Source: Blasia pusilla
Lineage: Eukaryota; Marchantiophyta; Marchantiopsida; Blasiales
Length of the DNA stretch: 64,000 nt
NCBI GenBank assembly: GCA_050084515.1
Contig: CM114271.1
Span: forward strand, 63,302,001-63,366,000
Direction: 5' to 3'
Both the position numbers and the translations under genes were made by a program. Of this stretch, positions 48,061-59,861 are shown in pieces. How positions within the stretch are numbered: position 1 is the stretch's first letter; each line of letters starts with the position of its first letter. Below the pieces are notes generated by a model, which was not told the origin of the DNA, ran no database searches, and was given only the letters and a program-made list of their open reading frames with translations.

Positions 48061-49159
48061 GTGTAGGTACAGATCTTAGTAGCAGTAAGTTGTGGCATGA
48101 AAGATTTGGTCACCTAAGCTTTCCCCTACTAAGTCGATGCAGAAATCTGGCATGGTTCTTTGATTTAGCAACAATTTCTCGGAGTGTCGGATACTTGTGA
48201 AGCTTGTATGATGGGCAAGCAACACCGACAACCATTTCCACAAGAGTCCAGCAATAGGGCAAAGGCTCCTATAGAGTTGATACATCTTGACCTCTGTGGT
48301 AAAATGAGAACAGTGGCATTAGGTGGTTCTTCCTACTTTTTTTAGTTGTAAACGATTATAATAGGAAGATGTGGGTGTATTTCTTCGTGATAAGGCAAGT
48401 GCTTTTGGAAAATTTAAAGTATGGCACAAGCTGGTTGAGAATGAGACAGGAAAGAAGGTACAAAAGCTTCGCACCGATCGAGGAGGAAAATTCTTATCAA
48501 CAGAATTCAACAAATATTTGGGAGAGCATGGAATCAGCGTTTTGATTAACCACGGCACATACACCACAACAAAATGGAGTTTTGAGCGTCGAAATCGTAT
48601 AGTGGTGGAGATGGCAAGATGTATGATGAAAGCAAAAGGTTTGTGAAGGCTTTTGGCTGAAGTCGTTATCTTGCCAGTATACATTCTAAATAGAAGTGCT
48701 ACCAAGTCAGTACAAGGCATGACTCCTCATCAATCATACTCAGGTAAGGTACCATCAGTCCAACATTTCAGGAATTTTGGTAGTGAGTGTTTTGTACATA
48801 TTCCTGAAGCATCGAGGACCAAGTTGGAGTCCAAGAGCAGGAAGTGCATCTTTATGGGATACAGTGATGAGTCTAAAGCTTATCGCCTTTGGTGTCCTGA
48901 GGAAAAGAAGATGCTTGTGAGTCGTGACGTGGTGTTCCAGGAACAGCCTCGTCAAGTGGCGGATATCAGTGGTCCGTCCACATTATCATCAAACGAAGAA
49001 ATAACCCACCAGAGCACACCACAGATGTTTACACCAGATCATCAAGAAGAAGATTTTGGTGATGATTACAAAGAGCAACCTGCTCTTCCACAACGGTCGT
49101 CATACCCTAAGTGGATAAAGCAGCTCTTGGATGGTAAGGATCCACCAAAGAATCGATGA
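48061..49159 (+). pseudogene. copia-3 integrase
   Basis: 'SSKLWHERFGHLSFPLLS' (48085 on) is the GAG-pre-integrase block. 'ELIHLDLCGKM' near 48275 holds the first Asp. 48371-48646 has 'VQKLRTDRGGKFLSTEFNKYL' (second Asp) and 'SFERRNRIVVEMAR' (catalytic Glu). 48653-49159 is the C-terminal part: 'HFRNFGSECFVHIPEASRTKLESKSRKCIFMGYSDESKAYRLW' and 'SRDVVFQE'. The catalytic triad residues are all there, but three frames are used. Confidence 0.85.
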
Positions 49160-50781
49160 AGTTGTTACACATCCAAGGAGATCCAAGAGACTAGAGGAGC
49201 AGAATAGAGCTTCCGCACATCTCGTCAACATGGCCCTGATGACAGAGGTCTTGAAGGTGGAAGAGCCATCATGCTTGGATGAGGCCCTCGCTCATCCTCA
49301 ATGGAGAGAGGCCATGCAGACGGAGATGGACACTATTCAGAGAAATGAAACTTGGACTTTGGTTGAAAAGCCAGAAGACATGAAGATAATACGCACCAAG
49401 TGGGTGTACAAGACCAAGTACAAGTCGGACGGTACATTGGATAAATTCAAAGCGAGGTTGGTCGCACAAGGATGCTCACAAATCAAAGGCTTTGACTACT
49501 ATGAGACTTTTGCTCCCACTGCAAGGATGACAACCATTCGAATTGTTCTAGCGGTTGTAGGAACAAGACGTTGGTCAGATATACCAATACGATGTGAAGT
49601 CCGCTTTTTGAACGGGAGTCTCAAGGAGGAGGTATATGTTTCTCAACCACCAGGTTTTGAGACACCGGATCGAAGAGAAAGTTTGTTTACTTCATCGAGC
49701 ATTGTATGGGTTGAAGCAAGCCCCAAGGGTATGGTATCAACGAATAGATACATTTTTCGAGAGAAGGGTCTCATGAAGAGTCCTTGAAGCAAATTTGTAT
49801 GTGTTTTGCGAAGATGGGATGTATATGTTGATAGTATTGTATGTGGATGATCTGATCATCACAGGAGACCAAAGTAAGAAAATAGAGGAAATGAAGGGAG
49901 TGTTGGAATCTGAGTTTGAAATGTCAGATTTAGGTCTTCTCCACTACTTTATAGGACTGGAAATTTGGCAACAGTCAGATTCTATTTTTCTCTCTCAGCA
50001 GAAGTATGCTAGAGAAATCTTGAAGGCATTCGGGATGACCGAGTGTAAGGCAGTGGTCTCGCCAATGGAGGTAGAGTTGAAACTCTCGATGGAGGATGTT
50101 TCACCATTGGTAGATGAAAAGATGTACAGAAAGCTTGTAGGCAGTTTGATATTTTTGTGTAACAGTAGACTAGACATTAGCTTCGCTGTGGGATTATTAA
50201 GTAGGTTCTCAACTAAGCCTCGTGAGAACCATTGGAAGGCAGGGATGCGTGTGTTGAAGTACATTAAAGGCACTATCGAGTACGGCATCACCTATGGAGC
50301 AAGGACGGAAATGACAGGTTTTTGTGACTCAGATTGGGCAGGAGATTCAGATTCTCGAAGATCAGTTTTGGGTTATTGCTTCTTGGTAGGATCAGGTGTG
50401 GTGTCATGGGTCAGCAAGAAGCAACCTACAGTGGCTCTTTCTTCTACCGAGGCAGAGTACAAGGCGGCTTGTTATGCTTCTTGTGAAGCAGTATGGTTGA
50501 GATGGATACTGGAGGACATAGGAGAAGCACCAAAAAGTGCTACTGTAATGTGGTGTGACAATCAGAGTTGCATTGCCATAGCACATAATCCTGTGTTTCA
50601 TGCTCGTACGAAGCACATAGAGATCCAGTATCATTTTGTTCGTGAATTGATCGAGAGAGAGGTTTTGAAGTTAGTCTATTGTCCAACAGAGGATAACCGT
50701 GCAGACATCTTCACGAAAGCCTTGAGCGGAGATCAACTTCACCGACATCTGAAGGGTCTTGGCATAGGTCCAAGACAGTAG
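49131..50781 (+). pseudogene. copia-3 reverse transcriptase and RNase H
   Basis: 49131-49787: 'HPQWREAMQTEMDTIQRNETWTLVEKP', 'TKWVYKTKYKSDGTLDKFKARLVAQG' and '[23 protein letters not shown]'. After one frame break, 49795-50781 is 328 codons long. It has 'LYVDDLIITGDQ' (YVDD at 49839-49850), 'SDLGLLHYFIGLEI', 'MYRKLVGSLIFLCNSRLDISFAVGLLSRF' and RNase H 'DSDWAGDSDSRRSVLGYCF', 'SSTEAEYKAACYA', 'WCDNQSCIAIAHNPVFHARTKHIEIQYHFVRELI'. The 3' half is intact to its natural end. Confidence 0.93.
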
Positions 50782-50801
50782 TCCACATGAGAATGGATAT
50801 T

Positions 50802-50810
50802 GAGGGGGGG
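50802..50810 (+). promoter_or_regulatory. copia-3 polypurine tract
   Basis: GAGGGGGGG immediately before the right LTR; primes plus-strand DNA synthesis. Confidence 0.85.
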
Positions 50811-51231
50811 TATTGGATTCTCAACATCCACTCCTCTGAGCACCATTGATTTGAACGGCCCCCTTGTATGAGGAGAAGCCTAGATCGATGGTTCCGACTT
50901 AGACGTCGAAGGAGTCATAGTAATATGACGTAGGTGGTTTACGGAGAAGCGTTACTAGGTTTATCTAACCCTATATTGCATCAGGGTGCGGGGCACCCTG
51001 ATGCAAAATTTTTCTATTAATAGAAACGAAGAAAAATAGGTAAAAACCCTAGTTTTCCGAGTAGTCAAATAGTCGGGAGCCGCAGCGGTAGCGGATTCTC
51101 GTATGTCGAGTTATCTCCCAGTTCCGGTTCCATCGAAGCTCTTCTGTGAGCGCATGGACGGACTAGGCCACTTTGTATCTCTAAGTTTTGTAAAGATTTC
51201 AGTGATTTAGTCACTTTCTGCTTTTCTCACA
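50811..51231 (+). repeat. copia-3 3' LTR
   Basis: Same ends as the left LTR. The hairpin here has a 13-bp stem (TTGCATCAGGGTG/CACCCTGATGCAA) at about 50976-51006. Confidence 0.95.
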
Positions 51232-51236
51232 CAAAT
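51232..51236. repeat. Target site duplication of copia-3 (right)
   Basis: CAAAT, see 46278-46282. Confidence 0.85.
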
Positions 51237-51240
51237 TGCA

Positions 51241-51985
51241 GAAGCCAAGCAACTTGTCGGATACAAATGGTTGCATGAGTGTGCAACCTATCGAAACCCA
51301 ATAGATTGCATGAGTTTGCAGCCCGTGGGATCCCGAAGGCTTGCAAGTATACTAGGTCTGCAAATAGGTGGACCCGACGGGTTGCAAGCTACAAGGTTGC
51401 AAGTTAACTCAATCTGCAACGCATTAGATTTCGACACGTTGCATCTATCTGCAACTAGTCGAATTCCGACATGTTGCATCAATTGCATCTAGTCAGATTC
51501 TGAAAAGTTGCATCAGTGCAAGTTAACCAGAACCCGTCAAATTCGAGAAGTTGCAAAGCTTCGTATGTTGACACTTCTTGCAAGACAGCGGAATCCGACG
51601 GGTTGCACATGGATTTTTGAGACTAGACTAGCCTCCTACTTGCAACCCGTCTGATTCTGATGGGTTGCAGTAGGAGGTTCCTCGGTGCTGCAACCCGTCG
51701 GAAACCGACGGGTTTCAGAGACATTGCTGGGATGCCTCTGACTTGCAACCCATTGCAAATCGGAAGCTGGAAAATCCAATTGCAACCCATTGGATTTCGA
51801 TGGCTTGCACATGGATTTTCTAGGCCGGAGTGGCCAATGTTACTTGCAACCTGTGAGACTCTGACGGGTTATTGTAGGAGGTTCCTAGGTGCTACAACAC
51901 GTCAGGAACCGACGGGTTGCACAGACATTCATGGGATGCCTCCGACTTGCAACACGTTGCGTTTCGACAAGTTGCTATTTTCTTT
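51241..51985. repeat. Array of TTGCAACCCGTCGG palindromes
   Basis: About 15 imperfect copies of a palindrome of about 30 bp, arms TTGCAACCCGTCGG and CCGACGGGTTGCA with a short AAT/TTC centre. A higher-order unit of about 205 bp is present twice (about 51600-51800 and 51804-51985), sharing GTAGGAGGTTCCT and GGGATGCCTC. Single copies also occur just left of copia-3 (TGTTGCAACCCATGG near 46250) and at about 53707-53738. No long open frame crosses the array. Confidence 0.85.
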
Positions 51986-52019
51986 GCTTACAGAGCTTTT
52001 TCGTTCCCTTCTCACATTT

Positions 52020-53494
52020 TTTACGTTGCAGGGATTGAACATTCATGAAAATTCCCTCTATCCCAACACAAGTGGAGCTGAGAGTGTTCATTCCTCTTAG
52101 AGGTCGTCACAAGCATGCCAAAGAATTTCACTCATGGAGGCATGCCAACAAGACTAGGCAAGGACAATGCTAGAGTCTGCATCATCCTATATCTTCCTCA
52201 CAAAAGGCATAACCAAAAGAAAGGGACCTTCGATTTATGAGCTCTATGTTAGGGCCGCTGTGAGATCAGGTGATGACAAATTGTATGTGGAAGCCTTCAA
52301 TCGGTGCGTAGCCGGAACTCCCCTTGAGCAAGACATCCACATTGGTGGGGATATTTGTGGGCGTGCTTCAAGACGTCCCATACAGATGGTGGTAGAGTAG
52401 TCTGAGGGAGACTCTTGCAGACCAGATAAGTATCTTAACTTCAAGCAAGTGAAGCAGCAGCATCGAGGAACGAACCCGCTGATTGCTTTGGATGAAGAAA
52501 TTATGCCGCCCAGGTATTCGGAGATACCGGATTTCTCCCAAATTTGAGTAGAGGTAACTTCTCCAAAATCTATGAACTTTTATTTCAAAATCCCTCCGTT
52601 GTTGGAACTTTGCAACATCCGGTCGCCAGGGTAGTTCAACAGTATGGGATTCCGGTCATTGAGGTGGATTGCAACCTCAAAAGATGACATATATCTCAAA
52701 GCAACCCTGGACGGGGACCCACTTGCAGGGCAGGATCCGATGGCATTAGGAGAGCATGCGGAACTTTCCTAAATAAGAGTTGTACAAGGATTGGATGATC
52801 ACTTCTTGGCTTTTGGGGGCTCAGAACCTTTGATCGTTTCACCAGGATCGAGAATCAATTGATGTACTTCTTCTACCCAAATAAATCATGCGCTTTTGGA
52901 AAGTCTTATTCGGTTGCCATTGGAGCTCCAAGGAATACCCCCACAATTTGGCCCATTGCTGTAGGTACCAATTGGACTCAAGAGGAAGTGGGCAATCTTA
53001 CAAGTACCGGTTTCAGACTCGTAAACGAAGGGAGTTTGGAGCATGTTCGCATTACGGAGACCTTCGCATTTTGGATTCAACCCAAGATTGATGTCAACAT
53101 GTACTTGGAGAAGGTGGATGATCTCAATCCATGATTTCTGTTTGAGTCTAGAAATGGGGTTAAGAGATACATAATGTATAGGCCAACGGTGGAGAGAGCA
53201 AAGCGAATCACATTAGCTCGGGAGGCAAACATGGAAATCATCGCCACAAAATACGTTCATAGTGGCAATGGAATAGGAAGGATGTATTGGGTCACGAACA
53301 ACACTGTGAATTCAAGTGTCAGAGGGGTGTATCTGGTACATATATGTTACTTTCCCACATGTTCCTGTGATGACTTTGTCCAAAGAGAGACAAGTGGGAA
53401 AAGGTATTTCCCTTGTAAGCACATGTATTATGTGTTTCTTGTAGTTTTAAGAGAGTCAAAGATAGGAGTAGGAATCCACCGACCAATTTTGTAA
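52020..53494 (+). pseudogene. C-terminal part of a MULE-like transposon protein with SWIM finger
   Basis: Frames at 52167-52400 ('SIYELYVRAAVRSGDDKLYVEAFNRCVAG'), 52859-53134 ('WPIAVGTNWTQEEVGNLTSTGFRLVN') and 53174-53494. The last has the SWIM zinc finger 'CSCDDFVQRETSGKRYFPCKHMYYVFLVVL' (CxC at 53360-53368, CxH at 53413-53421), the usual C-terminal mark of Mutator-type transposases and FAR1 proteins. Several stops separate the frames. It probably continues the protein remnant at 44.0-46.3 kb, split by copia-3. Confidence 0.65.
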
Positions 53495-54011
53495 CTCAAA
53501 GAAGTGCGAAGTATTTTAAATAAACCACTTTGAGGATGCAAAATGAGGTCTTAGATTGTACTTGAAAGTGCCAAAATGTTCACTATGAGCTTGAACTATA
53601 ATCAGCTATGGAAAAATGATGAAATTTTTTAAGACCTTGGATGGAAAAAGTTATTTGTTCCACATTTGTGATTTCAATAATTTTTCAGTTTTTTTTTATT
53701 TGTGCAACTTGCAACCCTTCAAATTCAGACGGGTTGCAAGAATTTGGAAGAGAAAAAGCCAATTTGTGGGAGTGACTAAGCTCAGAGAACAAAATTGCAA
53801 AAAAGGTTCCCAAAAAAACTTCCTCTCTTCAACCCAACGGAAACTCCCTTCAAACCACAGATAGCTCTCTTCAAAAAAATGTATCTCTATGGGTTGAAGG
53901 TAGTTTCCTCTCTCCTCTCTCCTCTCTCCTCTCTTCCTCTCCTCTAACCGCGTCCCATCACAAATTACATTCACAGAGTAATGGGAGAACTATGATGTAG
54001 TCAAGGAGGAG
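53495..54011. other. No gene; palindrome copy and CT microsatellite
   Basis: A single TGCAACCCTTC..GACGGGTTGCAA palindrome at about 53707-53738 and a (TCTCC/TCTCTCC)-type run at about 53905-53947. No coding signal. Confidence 0.6.
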
Positions 54012-55715
54012 ATGTCCAAGAGTGATCTCGTTGATATGGATTCTGTTGGTAATTTTGTATACAAATCATCAAAACTAGTGCGCTCTACATATTATAGCCC
54101 CATTCATCATTCGGAAGAATTCTTCTACAACTTACTTCTTTCTGTGGTAGTGTTTAGATATGAGTTCAAGCTTAAATCAGTTAGTAGCAAACACTAGACT
54201 CATTTACATGAGTGCATTAATAGACATGTAATAATTTCTATTGATGATATTCATGATCTCATTAGTAGTTATGCAACAAGAAACATGTGGAGTTTAGTAC
54301 AGGCTACATAAACCATCTGCAAATTAGATGTTTTATTTCATGAAGTTTTACAAACACAAGCAGGTTTGCTACAAACTAATGTTGATGCCACATTAGATCA
54401 ATGTTGTAAAGTAGTTCTTGTGAGTGAGGCGATTGATACATTCACTCCATAAAATTTGATAGTATATCAGTTTGCTTTGTTCATGTTGTTAAGAACACCG
54501 AAGCTTGGTCTACACTTGATAAGTAGAGCACATCAAACAGGGAAGTCTTACTTCATGAACTTCATAGCAGATTTTTGGAAAAAGAGGGGATTGACAATGC
54601 TAGTTGCTACCACAGGTGTTGCTGCAATGAGTCTTAATCCTCTCACTACTACTCTCCACTCACCATTCAGTATTTGAATAAAGGGTGATTTGCAATGTCT
54701 GTCATCCACTTGTGATACCTATCATAGGATTAAATTCACAGATATTGTTGTCATTGAAGAATGCTCAATGATGACACGAAAGTTGCTATAAATAGTGGCA
54801 ATGCGTTTGAATGATGAATCATCCACATTTGGTCTCAACCCATTTGAGACCAAAGTAGTCATCCTCCTTGGTAACCTATGTCAGCTTCCCCCAGTTTGTA
54901 GTCACTCATCTGTCAACGGATGCAAAAGATGCCACATTTCATCTTCTCCATTGTGGAGCATGATCACAAAGTATGATTTAACTACACCAATGAGAGAGGC
55001 TCCTGATGTTCCATTTTTTACATTCCTAAACAACATCCGTACTAGATTGCCCTCACAAGCTCATATAGATTTCTACTTGAGTGAATGCATAGTAACATCA
55101 AACCGAGCCTTGGATTTTATTAATAAGGAGACTACCGTAATTTGCTCACATAGGATTGATGTTAAGTTATTTAACACTATATGTTTAAGACGGTTTTTTG
55201 GGGAGGCTAGTATTATTTCTGTTTCAGTGGATTCTGATGCTTCTGATGTAGCCAATTTACAGCATCGGATTGATGAAGGTAGTTTCCATCAGATCCTTTT
55301 CTTGGCAATAGGATGTAAGGTACTATTAACAGCAAATCTAAATGATATTATTGGAGTTGCAAATGATTGCATTGGTGTTGTTAAAGAGATTGTGTTGCAT
55401 AGTAGTACTATTAAGAGTATTTTAGTTCAATTATGTATTAATGATACTTTGATAAAAGTAAATAGATCAGTTTCAGGGTTTATTTATATAAAGGACAGAA
55501 CACGATTCTATAAAATAACATTCCCGCTTATGCTATCTTATGCAATTACAGCACATAAGTCGCAAGGGAGCACTATTGTTGGCATGTGCCTAGTAGTATT
55601 GAAAAGTGCATTCACATATGAATTAAAATATGTTATGCTATCAAGGATCTCGTGTAGGGCTAACCTAAGGATTTTAGGAAAGCTAGCACCAACTTATTTT
55701 TTAGTACATGGTTAG
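54012..55715 (+). pseudogene. PIF1-type DNA helicase (Helitron-like or related), broken
   Basis: From about 54030 the plus strand codes, with stops, for 'YYSPIHHSEEFFYNLLLSVV', which resembles the stretch before the helicase in Helitron proteins. The helicase motifs follow: a worn Walker A 'SRAHQTGKSYFMN' (54522-54560), 'LVATTGVAAMSL', Walker B 'VVIEECSMM' (family IDEISM), 'VVILLGNLCQLPPV' (family GDxxQLPPV). 54795-55715 is a 306-codon open frame ending with 'SYAITAHKSQGSTI' and 'YVMLSRISCRANLRIL', the last PIF1 motifs. Two conserved Asp are replaced and the P-loop has lost its first Gly. No Rep domain of a Helitron is seen. Confidence 0.75.
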
Positions 55716-56827
55716 CTCTCTGGATGAAATAATCAGAAGTCCAAAATCTCTACATTTCTTCGTTTCCACATTTTAGCAATAGGCAGCAACGGGAAGTCAC
55801 ATGCACATCCGCTGTATTTTTCTGATGATGGTGAAAATAGTACTCTAATTTCAAGTATGTATGGAGTTGATGGGTTGTGCATGAATGGAAAATTTAGTAT
55901 CAAAGACGTTCCAGCTTCTACAATTGAATTCCAGACTAGAACAATGCATTAGCTCTCTGCCAGTGTGAGAAAGTCATCAGTAACATTAGCTTCATCATCA
56001 CACGTGAACTATTTTAATTATTATTCGCTCCACTTCATTCTAGTTGCACTGCAACCTGTTATAAGTTCTAACCTTTGTATATCAAATCTGGAGATCCCGA
56101 CACTTAGTGGTGAGTTTGCCAAGTTGCTATTCCAAGAACTTCCCAAAGACACTGAACGAGTACAAGTTGTTTACACCCAACCATCTCTGTTACAGATGAG
56201 GTATGTTTATAACATGGGAATTCTCCCTCGGACATGGCAAGACGGAATTAGAAAAAGAAATATATTCAAAATGATTGATAATAGGAATTCATGGGACGCA
56301 ATGTTTAGAGAAGACAATAATGCACCATTAGCAACAAGTAGGGATCATAACTTTATTATGTTATCATTATTGTTGTATGTATTTCCCTAGCATCTTGATT
56401 TTCTAATATACTCATTTCTTACAGGTGCTCAGAAGGAGGCTTTGATGTTGAAAGGAATTCAGTTCAACAACCACAAGCAACGAAAGAGCTAAGTTCAGTA
56501 ATAGGCAGCATACGACTTCCTTAGTTGACAAAATTGAGGCATATATTTGTAATACTCATGGAGGTGATTGTAGACTTAAGTTCAAGCATTAATATTGATC
56601 CAGAAAATGCATGAAGCAAAGAAAAAGGGCTTACTATAAAATGCACAGCCTAATGGACATCCTAGCAATGTTATCAACTTAGATGATTTAGGAGACCTTG
56701 GTCCAGAAGTTGGCTCATCAACAACCTTTTTGTCACTAACAAAAAGACACAGGGAGATGTAGTTCCACCATCATTTTTTGAATCTTATTTGAGACATAGA
56801 TCAATTCACCACTAGTCCGAGAATTGA
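55716..56827 (+). other. Region downstream of the helicase, one unassigned frame
   Basis: A 141-codon frame at 55965-56390 ('LPKDTERVQVVYTQPSLLQMRYVYNMGILPRTW') lies on the helicase strand and may be the next part of the same element. I do not recognise it. 56400-56827 has only short pieces, such as 'NLDDLGDLGPEVGSSTTFLS'. Confidence 0.35.
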
Positions 56828-57312
56828 TTGATACTATGATTGGTCAAGAAATTTTTACTTCTCAGTTTGGAGTCATTTTGTCAATAATAAAGATTCATAT
56901 TCGCCTCATAGAATTTTCGTTTCTGACATCGATGAGTCAGTGCTTATAGAGGTGATTAGCCGAAGACAATTTCAGTTATGGACACTTGCTTGTTCTAAAT
57001 TTAGGGAAGTGCCACAATGTCAAGGTTCTGTCAAGTTCATGTTTCTCACCGGCCAGTTAGTGAGAACTCATTGATACTATGATTGGTCAAGGATTTATGC
57101 CTCTCTGTTTGGAGTTGTGTCATCAGTAATTATGGTTCATAATCGGATCAATGAATCTTGGTTTCTGTTACCAAATCAATCGGTGTGTTACAAAGATGAT
57201 TAGCCGTAGAAAATTTCAGTTATGGACACCTGCTTCTTCTGAATTTGGAAAAGTGGCACAATGTCATGGATCTGCCAGGTTCAAGTTTCTCACTTGTCAG
57301 TTAGTGAGGATT
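56828..57312 (+). repeat. 243-bp tandem duplication
   Basis: Two units, 56828-57070 and 57071-57312, each starting TTGATACTATGATTGGTCAA, about 75-80 percent alike. Both encode a related peptide on the plus strand: 'ISRRQFQLWTLACSKFREVPQCQGS' in unit 1 and 'ISRRKFQLWTPASSEFGKVAQCHGS' in unit 2. Confidence 0.85.
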
Positions 57313-59861
57313 GAATCTAGTCTATTCAACAATCAGTCTCTACCCTAATTTTTTGTATTTAAGCTTCTGTCCGACGCTCTGTAAGAGTCTTGCTTTTTGC
57401 TTTAGGCCCGGCTTTTCATTCTCAGCAATCTATCTTGCGGTCTGCTAAGCACTTTTGATAGATGGAATATTTGAGCTCGTAGGTACTTTCCTTTGCAATT
57501 GTTCATTTGAATCTTTTGTATTGTCCGTTGTTCAGTTATTCCGCTTTTAGCATCCACCTTCTTGTTAATTTCAGCAATTCTGCATGTTCAAAAATGCTTT
57601 ATGTAGATTTTGCAGAGTCTTGGAGCGTGGAGCACTGCCGCATCTCCAATAAGATGTCCTAACGCTGTCCAACAACCAAAAAATCCGCAAACGCAAGCAA
57701 CTGAATTGGGTCAACCTGAATCGCCTACACCGAATCGCAATAAGAGGCGTTGGCAGCCGGATCTGAGCTTACCTAAAGGAGCTTTAGTCTTAGTGTGTAG
57801 CAAATTAAGACAAGTTGAGACAGATTTGGCAGACTTGCGAAAGGCAACATTGCATCTAATGGCGGCTCTCCAAGCAGTTCCATCCATGGATTCAAGAGTC
57901 TCGACAGGTCTTAATTAAGGACTTGACAAAGCAGTTAGGTTTGGACGATGAGTAGTTTCTCATTTCACGAGCTACAACAATTAGACCTAAAGGCAGCACA
58001 GGTCTGCAATGCAAACAATTTTGTGCCAGCTTATCTCTTTAAGTCGTGTTCTTATGAGCGCATCCAGCTTTAGATGCATCAATGATGTTGTTTCAAATTC
58101 TTAGCGGCCATTTTGGTAACATACACCTACAATTGTCGTTATTGTAAATCTGTAAAAATTCTTGTACAACAACGAGAAATTTTCCTCTTTATTACAAGCA
58201 CACATTTTTTCCTTCTTTCCATGCGTATTTTATATGCAAAAACTTTATGTAAAATTTTGATTTTGATTCTGCTGTAGATGAATTTACAGCTCCTAAAACT
58301 ATGTTTCTGTCCCAACTCATGTGATTCACAGCCAACAGTACTTCTATTTTAATGACCCTTACAATTACTGCATTCACTAGATTGTTGTCATGCTTTACTC
58401 ATTTGATTGATGAATAGCGATGCATAGATGCATAACACGTCTTCTTGCTATTACAATCATAGGTCTCTTGATAGTAAGCTTTAGTGTACATATTCTTTGA
58501 ATTTTCCGGTCCACTTTGGTTTACTTATCATAATGATTGTTGATTTGCTGCTTAACATGATTCTCCTTGTGTTCAAAGCTATATTGTCATTTTATTTTAT
58601 GTATGTTTCGAACAACAATTCGACAGAATTCAGTCCTTATATATTCATACCCTATATATTCATACCATGCTTGATTTTGTCTCGGGCCTGCTGTGTTATT
58701 CTCGCACTTGTTGCCTTCAAGCTCGTGAGGTTACCATTAGAGTAGCTCAAATTCAGCCTTGAGTCACTGTTAATAAGTATATGTCAACAGATACTCCCCT
58801 TCTTCTAACGAGTTAGACTGGTTGTGCAATGCTGGCAGCTACCTCTTTCTTCCTTTTCATCGGTTTACACAACCTACCGTAATTTAGTTGTATACGCCCC
58901 TTGCCTATACGCGTGAAATTTTTACTCCTCATTACTATACACGTTAATTTTGTTCGTACCCTCGGTATACTCGGAGCGTGTGGTGGCATGCTCTTCACTA
59001 CATAATTGTTTGCACTATTATCTTCTCATAGAATACAAATGTCAATAATTTAAAATATATTTTATTTTAAATTACATAATGTACACTCTACATCATGTAT
59101 TCCACAAAATACAACATGGGGCCGCCACACTAGTTTCATCTTCTCAAGATTTTCATCTTGAGAGGGCATCCACTGATAATTGCATGGAACCTCCTAACAA
59201 GACTCAAGTGCCATCTAAACTTCTAAAGGCCCTGCGGCTCGACACGCTCTTCATTCTCGAGCAAGTCCCCCCGGACAAGAGCTATGCGTTTATGGAAGGT
59301 CGGTCATTCTAGAATGTAAGAGCAACACCACTTGAAAATGAAAATCACGAAAGTTTCCGCGGAGTTTCGCTTCTTTACCTCGAATGGCCAAGATGTCAAC
59401 CGACCAGTGATTGCACAGAGTGTCCTTCCTGTGTGGGTCCAAGCATTTGCATGCAGCTGAAGTTCCTCATTGGAGCGTCCGGGGTGAGTCGGTCAATAGG
59501 CCTATAGAAAGTCCAGCGCTTTATGAGTCCCTATCGAGAGTGGGCGACCCAGTTGGTGGCTGTTTGACGACAACCATCAAACTTTATTACTCTCGACGAC
59601 GGGTCAAAATCTGTCGGATGCCCTCTCCGGAATCGGACGAACGCGCGTCGCAGCCAACGCCGCCTCGGATGGATCTGAGGGGTTCGTCGTGGTGTGTCAG
59701 AAACCTACGTGCATGGGCCTAAACCTGCTGCGCTAGCTCGGAGCCTTTCGACGCTTCACGTGGATGGACCATGCAGACGACCGCGGCGACTTACGCATGC
59801 AGCCGAAACGCTTTGACGTGTGCGTGCTCGTTAGTAAGTGGGCACCGACGTCGCGTGGAGG
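57313..59861 (+). other. Mostly noncoding; one short unassigned frame
   Basis: At 57610-57918 a 102-codon frame ('NRNKRRWQPDLSLPKGALVLVCSKLRQVETDLADLRKA', ending 'STGLN') follows a TTTTGCAG acceptor-like site and ends in a plausible amphipathic helix. It may be the last exon of a lost gene, but I do not recognise it. 57970-59000 is AT-rich without a gene. 59000-59860 becomes GC- and TCGA-rich and is the upstream flank of peroxidase gene 2; frames there (59411-59722) carry no motif. Confidence 0.35.

Larger units (their letters stand above)
46283..51231 (+). mobile_element. Ty1/copia retrotransposon copia-3, structurally complete
   Basis: A plus-strand element of 4.95 kb with two similar LTRs (412 and 421 bp), a tRNA-Met type PBS, gag, protease, integrase, RT, RNase H, a polypurine tract and a 5-bp target duplication (CAAAT). 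It is the youngest-looking element in the window, but gag-pol still has several stops and frameshifts. It sits inside a TGCAAC-rich palindromic region of the MULE-like element. Confidence 0.95.
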
